Notes under the pieces: generated by a model | Seen by the model: only the letters and a program-made list of their open reading frames with translations | Database searches by the model: none | What the model was told of the DNA's origin: nothing | Program-made: the position numbers and the translations under genes | From: JABDCI01 sp964475835 | GTDB lineage: Bacteria; Verrucomicrobiota; Verrucomicrobiia; JABWAM01 | Assembly: GCA_964475835.1 (NCBI GenBank) | Contig: CAYYYL010000006.1 | Span: 1 to 64,000, forward strand | Length of the DNA stretch: 64,000 bases | Reading direction: 5' to 3' | In this document: one piece after another, positions 52,781 through 61,069 of the stretch | Position numbering within the stretch: the first letter of the stretch is position 1 | Layout: the number at the start of each line of letters is the position of its first letter

Positions 52781-53494
52781 ATGAAGCCGGTCATCGGAAT
52801 CACCAGCACTGCGGGCGAGGACAAAATCAAACCCTACGTCGACACGATCCGTGCCCACGATGCCGAACCCTTGGTCCTTCGGTTGGAGGATGACTTCCGA
52901 CAGGCCAGCCCCGCCGCAGTTCTACTCACAGGGGGCGGAGATTTAAGCGAGCGATTTTACGATCACCCCTTGTCGCCATCGGAACGAAAAACCCTTGGGA
53001 CCATTGAACCGGAGCGTGAGACCTACGAATTTGACCTTCTGGAATGGGCAACCAAAAATCGGGTCCCTGTTCTGGGAATCTGCCGTGGGTGTCAGATGTT
53101 AAATGTTTTTGCAAAGGGAACTCTCATTCCGGATATCCCGGCGTGGCAAGAGGCCCGAAAGGTTACCCCGGTTCTCCAGCATCGGGCCGATGAAAACCCA
53201 TCGGTACCGGCACACCCCGTATTTTTGGAACCCAAGAGTCAGTTGAGCCGGATCTTTGGATCCTCCCATAAACTGGAGGTCAACAGCAGCCACCACCAGG
53301 CATTGAGTCTCTGCGGCCCCGGTTTGCGGGTAGTTTCCCGCTCCGAGGATGGCATTGTGGAGGCAGTGGAGGATCCGAATCATCCCTTCTGGATCGGCGT
53401 TCAATTCCATCCGGAACGGATGTGGAAGAAATTCCCTGAATTCTCAAACCTCTTCCGTGAGTTTACGGAACACGCACGACAAATGGCACGGTGA
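52781..53494 (+). CDS. Class I glutamine amidotransferase-like (peptidase C26) protein
   Basis: Product is 237 residues from the ATG at 52781; the frame extends upstream to 52583 but that part overlaps the previous gene. The nucleophile Cys101 is in PVLGICRGCQMLNVF. The catalytic His lies in WIGVQFHPERM, together with SSHHQALSLCG. It resembles gamma-glutamyl-gamma-aminobutyrate hydrolases (PuuD), which split gamma-glutamyl amides. It is 14 bp after the previous gene and the last of the NfeD/FloA run, and its 3' end overlaps the convergent gene by 32 bp. Confidence 0.88.
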   Translation: MKPVIGITSTAGEDKIKPYVDTIRAHDAEPLVLRLEDDFRQASPAAVLLTGGGDLSERFYDHPLSPSERKTLGTIEPERETYEFDLLEWATKNRVPVLGICRGCQMLNVFAKGTLIPDIPAWQEARKVTPVLQHRADENPSVPAHPVFLEPKSQLSRIFGSSHKLEVNSSHHQALSLCGPGLRVVSRSEDGIVEAVEDPNHPFWIGVQFHPERMWKKFPEFSNLFREFTEHARQMAR

Positions 53495-55415
53495 TCACTT
53501 CCCCTCCCTGCCTGAATTGTCCCCACACTTTGTAGAGACCGCTCTTTGGGAAAAGGGCCGGGAAGGAGACCTCGGGACCGCCATAACTCATGCTGGGCGA
53601 AGTCATGCCCATGTTAAACATCATTCGGCGCAGATCCCCGAGTTGGGGCAGGCCGTCCGTGGCATTGGGAACCGGCTCATCGTAGGAGGAAGCAGACTTT
53701 CCCGAAGCTCCTCCATGCTGATGATCGTCGGGATGCGTATGGAGATAGTAGGAACCGTCCTCACTCACAATCACGCAGTGCCCGAAGCATCCCAGGAAAG
53801 GCTCAAGATCCGACAACCCCTTTTCCTGGGAAAAAAGAACGAATCGCAACCGGGAGGGTTGGCCAGGAGCAAGAATCATGGGTTGATTGAAAAAAAGAAT
53901 ATCCCTCGAGCCGGCATGCATCGTTTCATACACGGATTCGATCAAGGGGACAACCTGGGGGGCCGGGCCCTCGGCAGTTACTGGAACACGAAACGACTGA
54001 CCGGCTTGCCCCTTGGGAATACAGTCCGCGAACAGGAGAAAATCGCCTCCATGGGGAAACGTGTAGGAGAGTGAAAGGGTGCCGTCCGGTCGGGGCTCGG
54101 GATGAACATGATCAAAAAAGGATAGGTCCCGACTGACGATGATCAGGTGCAGAGGATGCTCATGCTGGATCTCTAGGTCAGAAACGCGCTTCTGGAGCGT
54201 TTTGTCAAAAATTTCAAAATCGAGCTGACAAGGCCGCCCCGGCTGGGGTTGGTCGGGCTGCGTCGTGACACGCAGATCGAATCGCGAACCGTGCATAGCG
54301 CCGACTTCCATATTCGTAAAAGGGCGTGCGAACCATGGAATGTTTTCATTGTAACAGATAAGAAGAATCGACTCGACGATCAAAATGGACGGCCACAGAT
54401 AACCGCGCCATTTCGGACCCTTCGGGCGAAACGCCTCCCAAAGACTCGCGGATCCGGCACAGAGCGCAATAAATCCCATCGTCAGATGATGCAGATAGAC
54501 TCCGATGGCCCGATTGGAATAGGGCGCCACACTATGGACGTGGGTGAAAAGAAGCCCTCCTCCAACCAATGCAAGCAGGGCTAGGCCCAGATGATATCCC
54601 TCTCCCGGTACTCCGGAGGTCGAGCGCTTCCGACGCATAAAACTCACCGCACCGGCGGCGAGCATCAACGTCGCGAAAATCTTATGCTGCAACACCTCCT
54701 TGTCATAAATGGGACGGGCATGGGAAAGCGGCCATGAATCAGTATCGCTGAAAATCATCAGAAACACGCCCCCTGCAAAAAGGACATAGGGACCGCCCCT
54801 CCACCACTTTTTTGATTTTTCAGGCCACAATTTGGAAATGATGAGAAAAAAACTGAGCGCAAGAACGAGCCAGCCAAAAATATGATGCATCATTTCCGAG
54901 TAAACAATGCTCTCAACCGTCTGCTCCTGATAGAGATCCCTCAAATCCTTCATGTCCACGGCATGGGCGTCGTGAACCGCTTTCACATTGGCCCCGTGTT
55001 CGAACACAAGAGCCCCCCCCTGGTGTGCCGTATAACCCAGGAAAACAGATGCCAGAAGAAGCCCCGCAAGATACCCCTTAAAGGGAAGACTGCCTTTGCG
55101 TGGTTCCACGTAAAAACGCACCACCGTAAGGATAATAAACATCCATGTCGTCCACATAGCCCATAGTGCATGAAGATCGACAGGATCATGAGGAGTCCCT
55201 CCACGCACCGCAAACACCTCGGCAAAGTTCCCGCTCACGAATGCAAACAGTGAGATCACACAGCCTGAAACCAGGAGACCCTTGGCGACTTTTGCGAGAA
55301 ACGGATCCTTTCGAAAGAATCCCACCAGCTCAACCCCAAACGCCCCGAGGAGGAGAACGATGGGGAAGTGAACTAGAATCGGGTGTAGCCAAGAGATTAA
55401 ATAGCCCAGGTACAT
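53463..55415 (-). CDS. Large DUF2231-type membrane protein with exported C-terminal domains
   Basis: Product is 650 residues. The N-terminal half (about 8-355) has roughly ten membrane helices and opens with a DUF2231-like segment, WLHPILVHFPIVLLLGAFG (H11 and H16), a pattern often linked to heme-containing electron-transfer proteins. The C-terminal 290 residues are exported, with immunoglobulin-like or YtkA/FixH-like beta-rich sequence and many His/Asp motifs (FFDHVHPEPRPDG, YYLHTHPDDHQHGG) that could bind copper or another metal. The last gene of the NfeD run overlaps its 3' end. No exact family assigned; metal or redox work in the envelope is inferred. Confidence 0.78.
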   Translation of the reverse strand: MYLGYLISWLHPILVHFPIVLLLGAFGVELVGFFRKDPFLAKVAKGLLVSGCVISLFAFVSGNFAEVFAVRGGTPHDPVDLHALWAMWTTWMFIILTVVRFYVEPRKGSLPFKGYLAGLLLASVFLGYTAHQGGALVFEHGANVKAVHDAHAVDMKDLRDLYQEQTVESIVYSEMMHHIFGWLVLALSFFLIISKLWPEKSKKWWRGGPYVLFAGGVFLMIFSDTDSWPLSHARPIYDKEVLQHKIFATLMLAAGAVSFMRRKRSTSGVPGEGYHLGLALLALVGGGLLFTHVHSVAPYSNRAIGVYLHHLTMGFIALCAGSASLWEAFRPKGPKWRGYLWPSILIVESILLICYNENIPWFARPFTNMEVGAMHGSRFDLRVTTQPDQPQPGRPCQLDFEIFDKTLQKRVSDLEIQHEHPLHLIIVSRDLSFFDHVHPEPRPDGTLSLSYTFPHGGDFLLFADCIPKGQAGQSFRVPVTAEGPAPQVVPLIESVYETMHAGSRDILFFNQPMILAPGQPSRLRFVLFSQEKGLSDLEPFLGCFGHCVIVSEDGSYYLHTHPDDHQHGGASGKSASSYDEPVPNATDGLPQLGDLRRMMFNMGMTSPSMSYGGPEVSFPALFPKSGLYKVWGQFRQGGEVITVPFVVRVP

Positions 55416-55509
55416 GAATTAAAAAATGGGTCGTTGGGGCGATCAAAAAGGAATAGCTGTTCGCAGGTGAGGAGTCTGAATTTTACGACGTTCCCCCATT
55501 TCCTGACAA

Positions 55510-56652
55510 TTATTTTGATGAGACCAGGGAAAGCGTTCCATCCCGATGAAGGTTGTAACATGCCCCTCGCCACTCAATCGGAGCATTTCGAAACGCAAAC
55601 GCCCAGAGAACAACCTGGGCAAGGTCCTTCAAGGGCACCAGCCAGATCCCCGCAGGGCTTCCACACCGCTCCCGAATCCAATTCGAACACATTCCCGCCA
55701 TCACCATGCGCGCAACCAACAACCCACAACCCACGGGAATAAAAAGGGGATGAAACCCCATCGCCACCAGGGACCAAAAGGTCAGATTCATGATGATGCT
55801 GCCGGCGTACCCGCCCGGCTGACAGACCCGAATGGTTCGAGACCAACGCATCAAATGCTTCCAGACCTGTTTCCATGTGGATGCGCCACCTTGAAGGGTG
55901 ACAACCCGTGAGCTGAACACCAGCCGTTTGCCGGACCTGGCAACCCGGTTACCAAGTTGATAGTCATCCGCCAGATGGTTTTTGAACCCATCGAACCCTC
56001 CAATCGACTCCAGCGTGTCCCGACGCACCGCCATGACGGCTCCAAACGCAAAGTCCGTCCCCTTGATCCAGTCTCCAAGAAGCCCCTGAACCCAGAAATC
56101 GCAGTTGATCCACACGTTCTCCCACGCAGCAGCAAGCGTCGGACTCTCCAGGCAACGATAAAGCGAATGCACCAATCCGATTCTTTCGTCCTGCTGAAAT
56201 GGAAACAACATGCCGTTCAGGAGATCCGGGGCGGCGACCACGTCAGAATCGCAGATCACCACCCAGTCATGTTTCACAAGCGGCCACGCATTAAGAAGAT
56301 TGCGAACCTTCAAATTCACCCCAACGGAAACACCTCCAACCTGAAGATCGATGGTGCATTTCGAATTCGAAACCAGCTGACGAAGAATGGGCAGGGAACC
56401 ATCCTCCGGATCCAGCACCGTGAAAATCACCTGATAACGGGGCCAATCCAATTCGCAAAATTTTTGAAAATGCGCCAGTCCCTCCCCCTCCACTCCACAC
56501 ACCGGAATCATCAGAGTCACCGGAGGCTTGTCCTGATCGGGATTCGGAAGAGACCGGCGCCGATGAAACAACCATCCCCGCCATGTGGCGAGGACATTCA
56601 AAATCAAGCTGGTTAACAGCAGAAGTCCGAGAGTGATTTGAATCCAGATCAT
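55510..56652 (-). CDS. GT2 glycosyltransferase, ceramide glucosyltransferase/HpnI-like
   Basis: Product is 380 residues. A first membrane helix (about 5-25) is followed by the GT2 domain (about 45-260): VTLMIPVCGVEG, the metal-binding DSD in VVICDSDVVAAPD, and a QxxRW-like HLMRWSRTIR. Two or more C-terminal membrane helices follow. The arrangement resembles HpnI, which adds N-acetylglucosamine to hopanoid diols, and ceramide glucosyltransferases. No other hopanoid genes are in the window, so the acceptor is uncertain. Confidence 0.82.
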   Translation of the reverse strand: MIWIQITLGLLLLTSLILNVLATWRGWLFHRRRSLPNPDQDKPPVTLMIPVCGVEGEGLAHFQKFCELDWPRYQVIFTVLDPEDGSLPILRQLVSNSKCTIDLQVGGVSVGVNLKVRNLLNAWPLVKHDWVVICDSDVVAAPDLLNGMLFPFQQDERIGLVHSLYRCLESPTLAAAWENVWINCDFWVQGLLGDWIKGTDFAFGAVMAVRRDTLESIGGFDGFKNHLADDYQLGNRVARSGKRLVFSSRVVTLQGGASTWKQVWKHLMRWSRTIRVCQPGGYAGSIIMNLTFWSLVAMGFHPLFIPVGCGLLVARMVMAGMCSNWIRERCGSPAGIWLVPLKDLAQVVLWAFAFRNAPIEWRGACYNLHRDGTLSLVSSK

Positions 56653-56793
56653 GCGCGAGATGTCCTTCGCAAGCCTCGGCCTTTCTCAAGCGGCCATCTA
56701 CAAAACTCGCGGGAGCTCCTTCAAGAAACATAAAAGAGCTTGTAATCCAAATCTTTTTCTGTCAGTTGATAATGCATTCAACCGGAGGCTTTT

Positions 56794-57228
56794 ATGAAAT
56801 TCCGCCTGACCTTTCTTCTTGCTCTGTCTTGCACGCTCCTTCCACTCTCCGCTGACATCATTTATCCGGACGGAACCCGCCCCCAGGTGGAACCTTACGC
56901 GATTAAAAAAATTGCCCGGGGCTTGACCAATATCGCCACGTTTGTCTTTGAGATTCCCCGCACCATTTGGGAAGTCGGTGAGGAAAAAGGAATCACCAGT
57001 TTTGATCAGCTCAGTCTGGGTCTTCTGACCCGTGGCCCCTATCGCGCCGGAATGCGCCTGGCGAGTGGTTTTTACGATCTCGGCACCGTCAATGAGCCGA
57101 ACACAACCTTCATGCACCTCGAACCTGAGACCATTGATCTCATGCAGGTGCTGCCCACCACGGGCACTCTTTTCCGGTCTGGCCCCATGTCTGGCAATGG
57201 CGACTATTTGAGTACCGGGTTCTACTAA
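56794..57228 (+). CDS. TIGR04073-like (exosortase-associated) secreted protein
   Basis: Product is 144 residues with a clear GGAGG ribosome site. A signal peptide ends near residue 20 (LPLSAD). The core has AIKKIARGLTNIATFVFEIPRTI and GLLTRGPYRAGMRLASGFYDLGT in part, matching my memory of the TIGR04073 family, small exported proteins found in genomes with exosortase systems. Its role is unknown. It sits alone, divergent from the HpnI-like gene and just before a tRNA gene. Confidence 0.68.
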   Translation: MKFRLTFLLALSCTLLPLSADIIYPDGTRPQVEPYAIKKIARGLTNIATFVFEIPRTIWEVGEEKGITSFDQLSLGLLTRGPYRAGMRLASGFYDLGTVNEPNTTFMHLEPETIDLMQVLPTTGTLFRSGPMSGNGDYLSTGFY

Positions 57229-57290
57229 GTTTTCGTTCTTGAACTGGAGGCGATTTGGTCTCATGATTTTGAGATCACGCTTTCCGTGAC

Positions 57291-57367
57291 GGTGGCCGTA
57301 GCTCAGTTGGTAGAGCTCCAGATTGTGGTTCTGGCTGTCGCGGGTTCGAGCCCCGTCGGTCACCCCA
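57291..57367 (+). tRNA. tRNA-His (anticodon GTG)
   Basis: A full cloverleaf can be drawn. The extra G(-1) at 57291 pairs with the C73 discriminator at 57364, the hallmark of tRNA-His. The acceptor stem is GTGGCCG with CGGTCAC (one G-T pair), the D-arm has GCTCAGTTGGTAGAGC, the anticodon loop TTGTGGT places GTG at 57325-57327, and the T-arm has GCGGGTTCGAGCCCCGT. CCA is encoded at 57365-57367. Confidence 0.96.
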
Positions 57368-57379
57368 CCTTTCCCACAG

Positions 57380-57411
57380 GGTGAGCCATTGAAACAACTC
57401 AATGGCACACC
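57380..57411 (+). terminator. Hairpin after tRNA-His
   Basis: Arms GGTG-a-GCCATTGA (380-392) and TCAATGGC-a-CACC (399-411) pair over 12 bp with one A/A mismatch and a 6-nt AACAAC loop (393-398). It begins 12 nt after the CCA end. The following TTGAGGTTTCTTG is only moderately T-rich. It is a likely terminator or processing signal for the tRNA transcript. Confidence 0.6.
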
Positions 57412-57551
57412 TTGAGGTTTCTTGCTAAACTCGTTGGTTGTCGAGTCACCCCGGGACCAGGGTGAGTCAGGGTTGATGTCTTGAAATAACCACCAAAGGG
57501 GATCGATCAACCACGCCTCAAATCCCTCCGTTTCGAAGAGTGAAACTTCTC

Positions 57552-58715
57552 TTACTTCGTTCCCATCCCCACGCTCTGCACCATTTGAAAGAGCTTCCCT
57601 TCGCTCTTGATGCTCGGGGCAATGATGATTTCCGTCTGCTGGAATTCACGAATCGTATTTGCCCCAACATTACCCATGCAGGTTTGAATGGCACCCACAA
57701 GATTCTGGGACCCATCGTCGAGTTCCGCTGGACCAAAAAGAATCTGCTTCAGACTTCCCGTCACCCCCACACGAATCCTCGTGCCACGGGGAAGATTAGC
57801 ATGAGGTGTCGCCATTCCCCAATGATAACCCTTGCCTGGAGCTTCGTCAGCACGGGCGAACGCGGAGCCAATCATGACAGCATCCGCACCACAGGCGAGC
57901 GCCTTGCAGATATCCCCACCCTTGCTCATGCCACCATCCGTGATGATGGGGACGTAGCGGCCGGTGTTCTTGAAATGCTGATCGCGAGCAGCCGCACAAT
58001 CACACGTGGCAGTAACCTGGGGAACGCCCAACCCAAGGACGCCCCGGGTGGTACATGCTGCGCCGGGCCCCACTCCCACGAGAACTGCTGAAGGACCACA
58101 CTTCATCAATTCAAGCGTCACATCGTAACCCACCGTATTCCCGATCACGATGGGAATCTTCATGGCTTTGCAGAATTTCGCGAGGTCCAGGGTCTTATAT
58201 TCACTGGAAACATGCCTCACCGTGGACACCGTGGACTGAATGATAAAGATCTCGGCCCCGGCATCTTGGGCGATTTTTCCAAACCGTTCCGCCCTTTGGG
58301 GAATCGACGAGACGACAGGCTTCACACCAGCCTTTTTGATTTCCTGGATCCGTTTGACGATCAGCTTCTCCTGAATCGGCTTGGTATAGATACTTTGAAA
58401 AAGCTTGGTGGCTGTTTCCTTGTCCGCCTTGACGATCTGCTGAAGAACTTCTTCAGGATTTTCGTAACGTGTTTGCACACCTTCCAGGTTCAAAACCGCA
58501 GCACCGCCCAGTTTTCCCATTCCGATGGCAAAACGGACATCCACCACGCCATCCATGGCCGAAGCCATGATGGGAACCTTGAACGTATGCTTTCCGATCG
58601 AAAAGGAGGTATCCACCTCATTCGGATTGATGGTGACGGCGCCGGGAACGAGAGCGATTTCATCGAATCCGTAGCTGACACGTGCCTTGCGATTTCTGCC
58701 GATCCACATTCCCAT
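57552..58715 (-). CDS. GuaB3 family IMP dehydrogenase-related protein
   Basis: Product is 387 residues. It has the (beta/alpha)8 IMPDH/GMPR core without CBS domains: PIMASAMDGVVDVRFAI, the catalytic loop GVGPGAACTTRG with Cys221, and VPIITDGGMSKGGDI. Its length and N-terminal RNRKARVSYGFDEIALVPG match the GuaB3 subgroup, found mainly in Actinobacteria, Cyanobacteria and PVC members. The reaction may be GMP reduction or IMP dehydrogenation. It ends a minus-strand run with the zinc-ribbon membrane protein. Confidence 0.92.
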   Translation of the reverse strand: MGMWIGRNRKARVSYGFDEIALVPGAVTINPNEVDTSFSIGKHTFKVPIMASAMDGVVDVRFAIGMGKLGGAAVLNLEGVQTRYENPEEVLQQIVKADKETATKLFQSIYTKPIQEKLIVKRIQEIKKAGVKPVVSSIPQRAERFGKIAQDAGAEIFIIQSTVSTVRHVSSEYKTLDLAKFCKAMKIPIVIGNTVGYDVTLELMKCGPSAVLVGVGPGAACTTRGVLGLGVPQVTATCDCAAARDQHFKNTGRYVPIITDGGMSKGGDICKALACGADAVMIGSAFARADEAPGKGYHWGMATPHANLPRGTRIRVGVTGSLKQILFGPAELDDGSQNLVGAIQTCMGNVGANTIREFQQTEIIIAPSIKSEGKLFQMVQSVGMGTK

Positions 58716-58731
58716 AAAATGACTTTGTAGT

Positions 58732-58959
58732 TTAAATTTTTAATCGTTCGTTCTGCCTGCCACAAATCGGACAACCCAGTTTCTCCAGTGATTCGTCTGA
58801 TTCATAGAAGCGCAAACATTCCGGACATCGGTAAATGGAGCGCGAGGGTTGAGGCGCCCTAAGCTTCCTATCTCTCATACCGCTCACAATCCAAAAAGCC
58901 ACCAATGGCCCAAGAATAAGAAACAGATACAAAACAAAAAAACGTTCCGAGTCAATCAT
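58732..58959 (-). CDS. Small membrane protein with a zinc ribbon
   Basis: Product is 75 residues. One membrane helix (about 8-26) is followed by a basic linker and a zinc-ribbon-like tail: YRCPECLRFYES and LGCPICGRQN give two CxxC pairs with 15 residues between. It lies 24 bp after the TonB-like gene and 16 bp before the GuaB3 gene on the same strand. Function unknown; the ribbon is likely cytoplasmic given the short N-terminus and positive charges after the helix. Confidence 0.75.
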   Translation of the reverse strand: MIDSERFFVLYLFLILGPLVAFWIVSGMRDRKLRAPQPSRSIYRCPECLRFYESDESLEKLGCPICGRQNERLKI

Positions 58960-58983
58960 GGGTGATGGAATTGTCAGATATGC

Positions 58984-59730
58984 TCACAAACGCGTAACTG
59001 GCGCCTCCACACGCCAGACAACCTTGAGTCGCCCCCAGGAAGGCACTCCATCCCCCTCAGCCGCCACAGGGGAAAAACGGATCCCTCGGGCGAATCGAAC
59101 CGCGGCATCATCGGCCTTTCCAAGCCCGGATCCCTGTTGAACAAGGACCAATTCCACCACACCATTTGGATTCACCGCAATCTCCAACACCGTCGGCGAC
59201 AGCGCCTCAGGTGAAACGATTACAGGAAGCACAGAGGACGTGGTCGGAGACCTCTCCAAAATGGGGCCACTGACACGCCAGACAGACCCCTCCTGAAGCG
59301 CCGAAGTGCTGGGACCCAAATCCTTAGAAACTTCCCGATCCGGCCCCTGGCTGCTAACCATCAGAAGGTGCTCCACTCCCTCAAACGATCCCCCCCCCTC
59401 GATCTCCAACGAACGATAGACCACAGGGGGAAGCGGACTCTCGGCCGAAAGCTTCGGGGTGCCCACAGAGCTTCGAAGCTTCGACGAAAAACCGACCCCT
59501 GAGGGGAGGGCAAAAACCATGGGATCATTCCACGCAGGCAGATTTCCCGTCTCCCCGTAAACCCCCATGGTGACGATGGCATCCGGCTGCTCCGCATGAA
59601 ACTTGAGGGGAATCGGGCGCTTGGGATGCCATCGCTTCAAAAGTGGAAGGTGCCAGACAATCGCGATAAGGAAACAGAGGCCCGCCATTTTCCACGGAAA
59701 CGATCCGCGTTTTCGAAATCTGGATTTCAC
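58984..59730 (-). CDS. TonB-like protein, system 2
   Basis: Product is 248 residues from a GTG at 59730, whose GTGA overlaps the exbD2 stop by 4 bp; a longer frame to 59859 has no support. After a basic start there is a membrane helix (about 14-28), then a spacer that is poor in the Pro/Lys or Pro/Glu repeats of usual TonB, and a C-terminal TonB-like unit (about 185-247) seen in LEIAVNPNGVVELVLVQQG and RFARGIRFSPV. Such divergent TonB proteins pair with dedicated ExbB/ExbD. No receptor gene is next to it. Confidence 0.7.
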   Translation of the reverse strand: MKSRFRKRGSFPWKMAGLCFLIAIVWHLPLLKRWHPKRPIPLKFHAEQPDAIVTMGVYGETGNLPAWNDPMVFALPSGVGFSSKLRSSVGTPKLSAESPLPPVVYRSLEIEGGGSFEGVEHLLMVSSQGPDREVSKDLGPSTSALQEGSVWRVSGPILERSPTTSSVLPVIVSPEALSPTVLEIAVNPNGVVELVLVQQGSGLGKADDAAVRFARGIRFSPVAAEGDGVPSWGRLKVVWRVEAPVTRL

Positions 59731-60158
59731 GGTGAAAGCGGCGTGGAATGAGTTCGTTGCATCGCGATGGTGATATGCAACCCAAACTCCATCGCAAGCG
59801 CTGTGACCTGCTGAACGTGCCCATGGGAAACGGATTCGTCTGCATTCAAGGTGATCCATTCATCCGGAGACTCCTCCGCGGAACGCTTCAACCGGGAACG
59901 GAGATGCTCCAGATCCACACGATCATCGTCAAAAAAAATCAGCACTTCATCCCTGGACACCGGTTTGAGTGTCACCACGTGTCGTCCCTGCTGGGTCGTT
60001 GTGGAAAGGGGCGTCGAGGGGAGCCTGACTTCAACCCCCGGCTGAAGCACAAACGACCAGCTCAAAAGAAAGAAAAAGGTGAGAAGCAACACCACATTAA
60101 CCACGGGAACAAGGTCCACCAGCCGTTTTTCCACCACTTGATGACTCCCGAGACGCAT
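59727..60158 (-). CDS. exbD: ExbD/TolR family protein with Asn in place of the conserved Asp, system 2
   Basis: Product is 143 residues. The membrane helix reads LVDLVPVVNVVLLLTFFFLL. In ExbD the residue in the place of Asn21 is the essential Asp of the proton path (Asp25 in E. coli); ExbD1 in this window has Asp21. The codon at 60096-60098 reads AAT on the coding strand. A periplasmic domain (about 45-143) follows. Asn at this place also occurs in some other ExbD-family members as I recall, so it may mark a subfamily rather than a mutation. Confidence 0.9.
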   Translation of the reverse strand: MRLGSHQVVEKRLVDLVPVVNVVLLLTFFFLLSWSFVLQPGVEVRLPSTPLSTTTQQGRHVVTLKPVSRDEVLIFFDDDRVDLEHLRSRLKRSAEESPDEWITLNADESVSHGHVQQVTALAMEFGLHITIAMQRTHSTPLSP

Positions 60159-60225
60159 ATCACCATCCTACACCAGAAGCCTTGGGAAACCCAAGCCTTC
60201 AAAGCAAATTCCAATCACGAAAAAA

Positions 60226-60873
60226 TCAGGACTCCGAGAGGTCGAATTCATCCTTTCGACGCTCACGCTCCACCTCGGCAAACACATTCATCAGATCCGT
60301 GGCGCACAGCTCCATGTCCCGAACGAGCTCGCTCTTGCGCGAAACCAGAAGATTATACCCGAGATAGGCCGGAATCGCCACCGCAAGGCCCATTCCTGTA
60401 GTGATCAACGCCTCCCACACCCCCCCGGCCAGGTCCGTGGCGGTGATCAGCTTTTGCTGCTGTTGGATCGTATGAAACGCACGCATCATCCCGATCACAG
60501 TGCCCAGCAACCCAAGTAAGGGAGCCGTCTGGGCCACACTCCAGAGAATGGGCAGGTTTTTCTCCAAAATTCGCTCCTGCTGGATTGCCACCCCTTCAAT
60601 CGCCTCGTGGATCTCAGACCGCGTCCGGTCATGGCGGAGAATCGCCGTCTTCGCAACCTCAGCCACCGGACCCGGGGCATCCTCACAAATGGCAACAGCC
60701 TCCACATAGTTCCCCCTGCGAATGCAATTGCGGATCCCTTTGATAAAATCAGCCAGGGCAATCTGGGCACGATGGTAATAGACATAGCGCTCCAGAAAGA
60801 TCGCCATGCCCAGCAAGCTGGTAAAAAGGATGCACCATGCCAGCATTCCTCCCTTTACAAAGATTCCAATCAC
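60226..60873 (-). CDS. exbB: ExbB/TolQ/MotA proton-channel protein, system 2
   Basis: Product is 215 residues. Three membrane helices (about 8-28, 105-135, 150-172) with channel motifs QTAPLLGLLGTVIGMMRAF and EALITTGMGLAVAIPAY. It begins the exbB2-exbD2-tonB2-like run and is divergent from nusA with about 200 bp between them. It is the same length as ExbB1. Confidence 0.9.
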   Translation of the reverse strand: MIGIFVKGGMLAWCILFTSLLGMAIFLERYVYYHRAQIALADFIKGIRNCIRRGNYVEAVAICEDAPGPVAEVAKTAILRHDRTRSEIHEAIEGVAIQQERILEKNLPILWSVAQTAPLLGLLGTVIGMMRAFHTIQQQQKLITATDLAGGVWEALITTGMGLAVAIPAYLGYNLLVSRKSELVRDMELCATDLMNVFAEVERERRKDEFDLSES

Positions 60874-60955
60874 AGGCTATTTTTTGAGCCAAAAAGTGTT
60901 CAAAATCAAGGCCTTATAGCTAAAAGAGATCACTTTCCATTTAAAATCAAAGGTA

Positions 60956-60984
60956 TTGACGACGCTCTTTCCGAACCCTATAGT
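60956..60984 (+). promoter_or_regulatory. Sigma-70 promoter for nusA-infB
   Basis: TTGACG at 60956-60961 and TATAGT at 60979-60984 are separated by 17 nt, close to the ideal sigma-70 arrangement. Transcription would start near 60991, leaving a leader of about 80 nt before the nusA ATG at 61070. Confidence 0.65.
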
Positions 60985-61021
60985 TATAAACCCTTTTAAC
61001 GCAAGGCTTGGTGAAAGGAAG

Positions 61022-61050
61022 AAGTGGGTCGAAAAGCCCACTTTTTTATT
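61022..61050 (+). terminator. Terminator-like hairpin in the nusA leader (attenuator candidate)
   Basis: AAGTGGG (61022-61028) pairs with CCCACTT (61037-61043) over 7 bp, loop TCGAAAAG, and is followed by TTTTTTATTT with the T-run at 61042-61047. This is a standard intrinsic-terminator shape placed between the promoter and the start of nusA, so it would stop transcription before the coding region unless read-through is allowed. NusA itself acts at such hairpins, so autoregulation is likely. Confidence 0.7.
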
Positions 61051-61069
61051 TCCCTGAAAGGTTTCCCGT

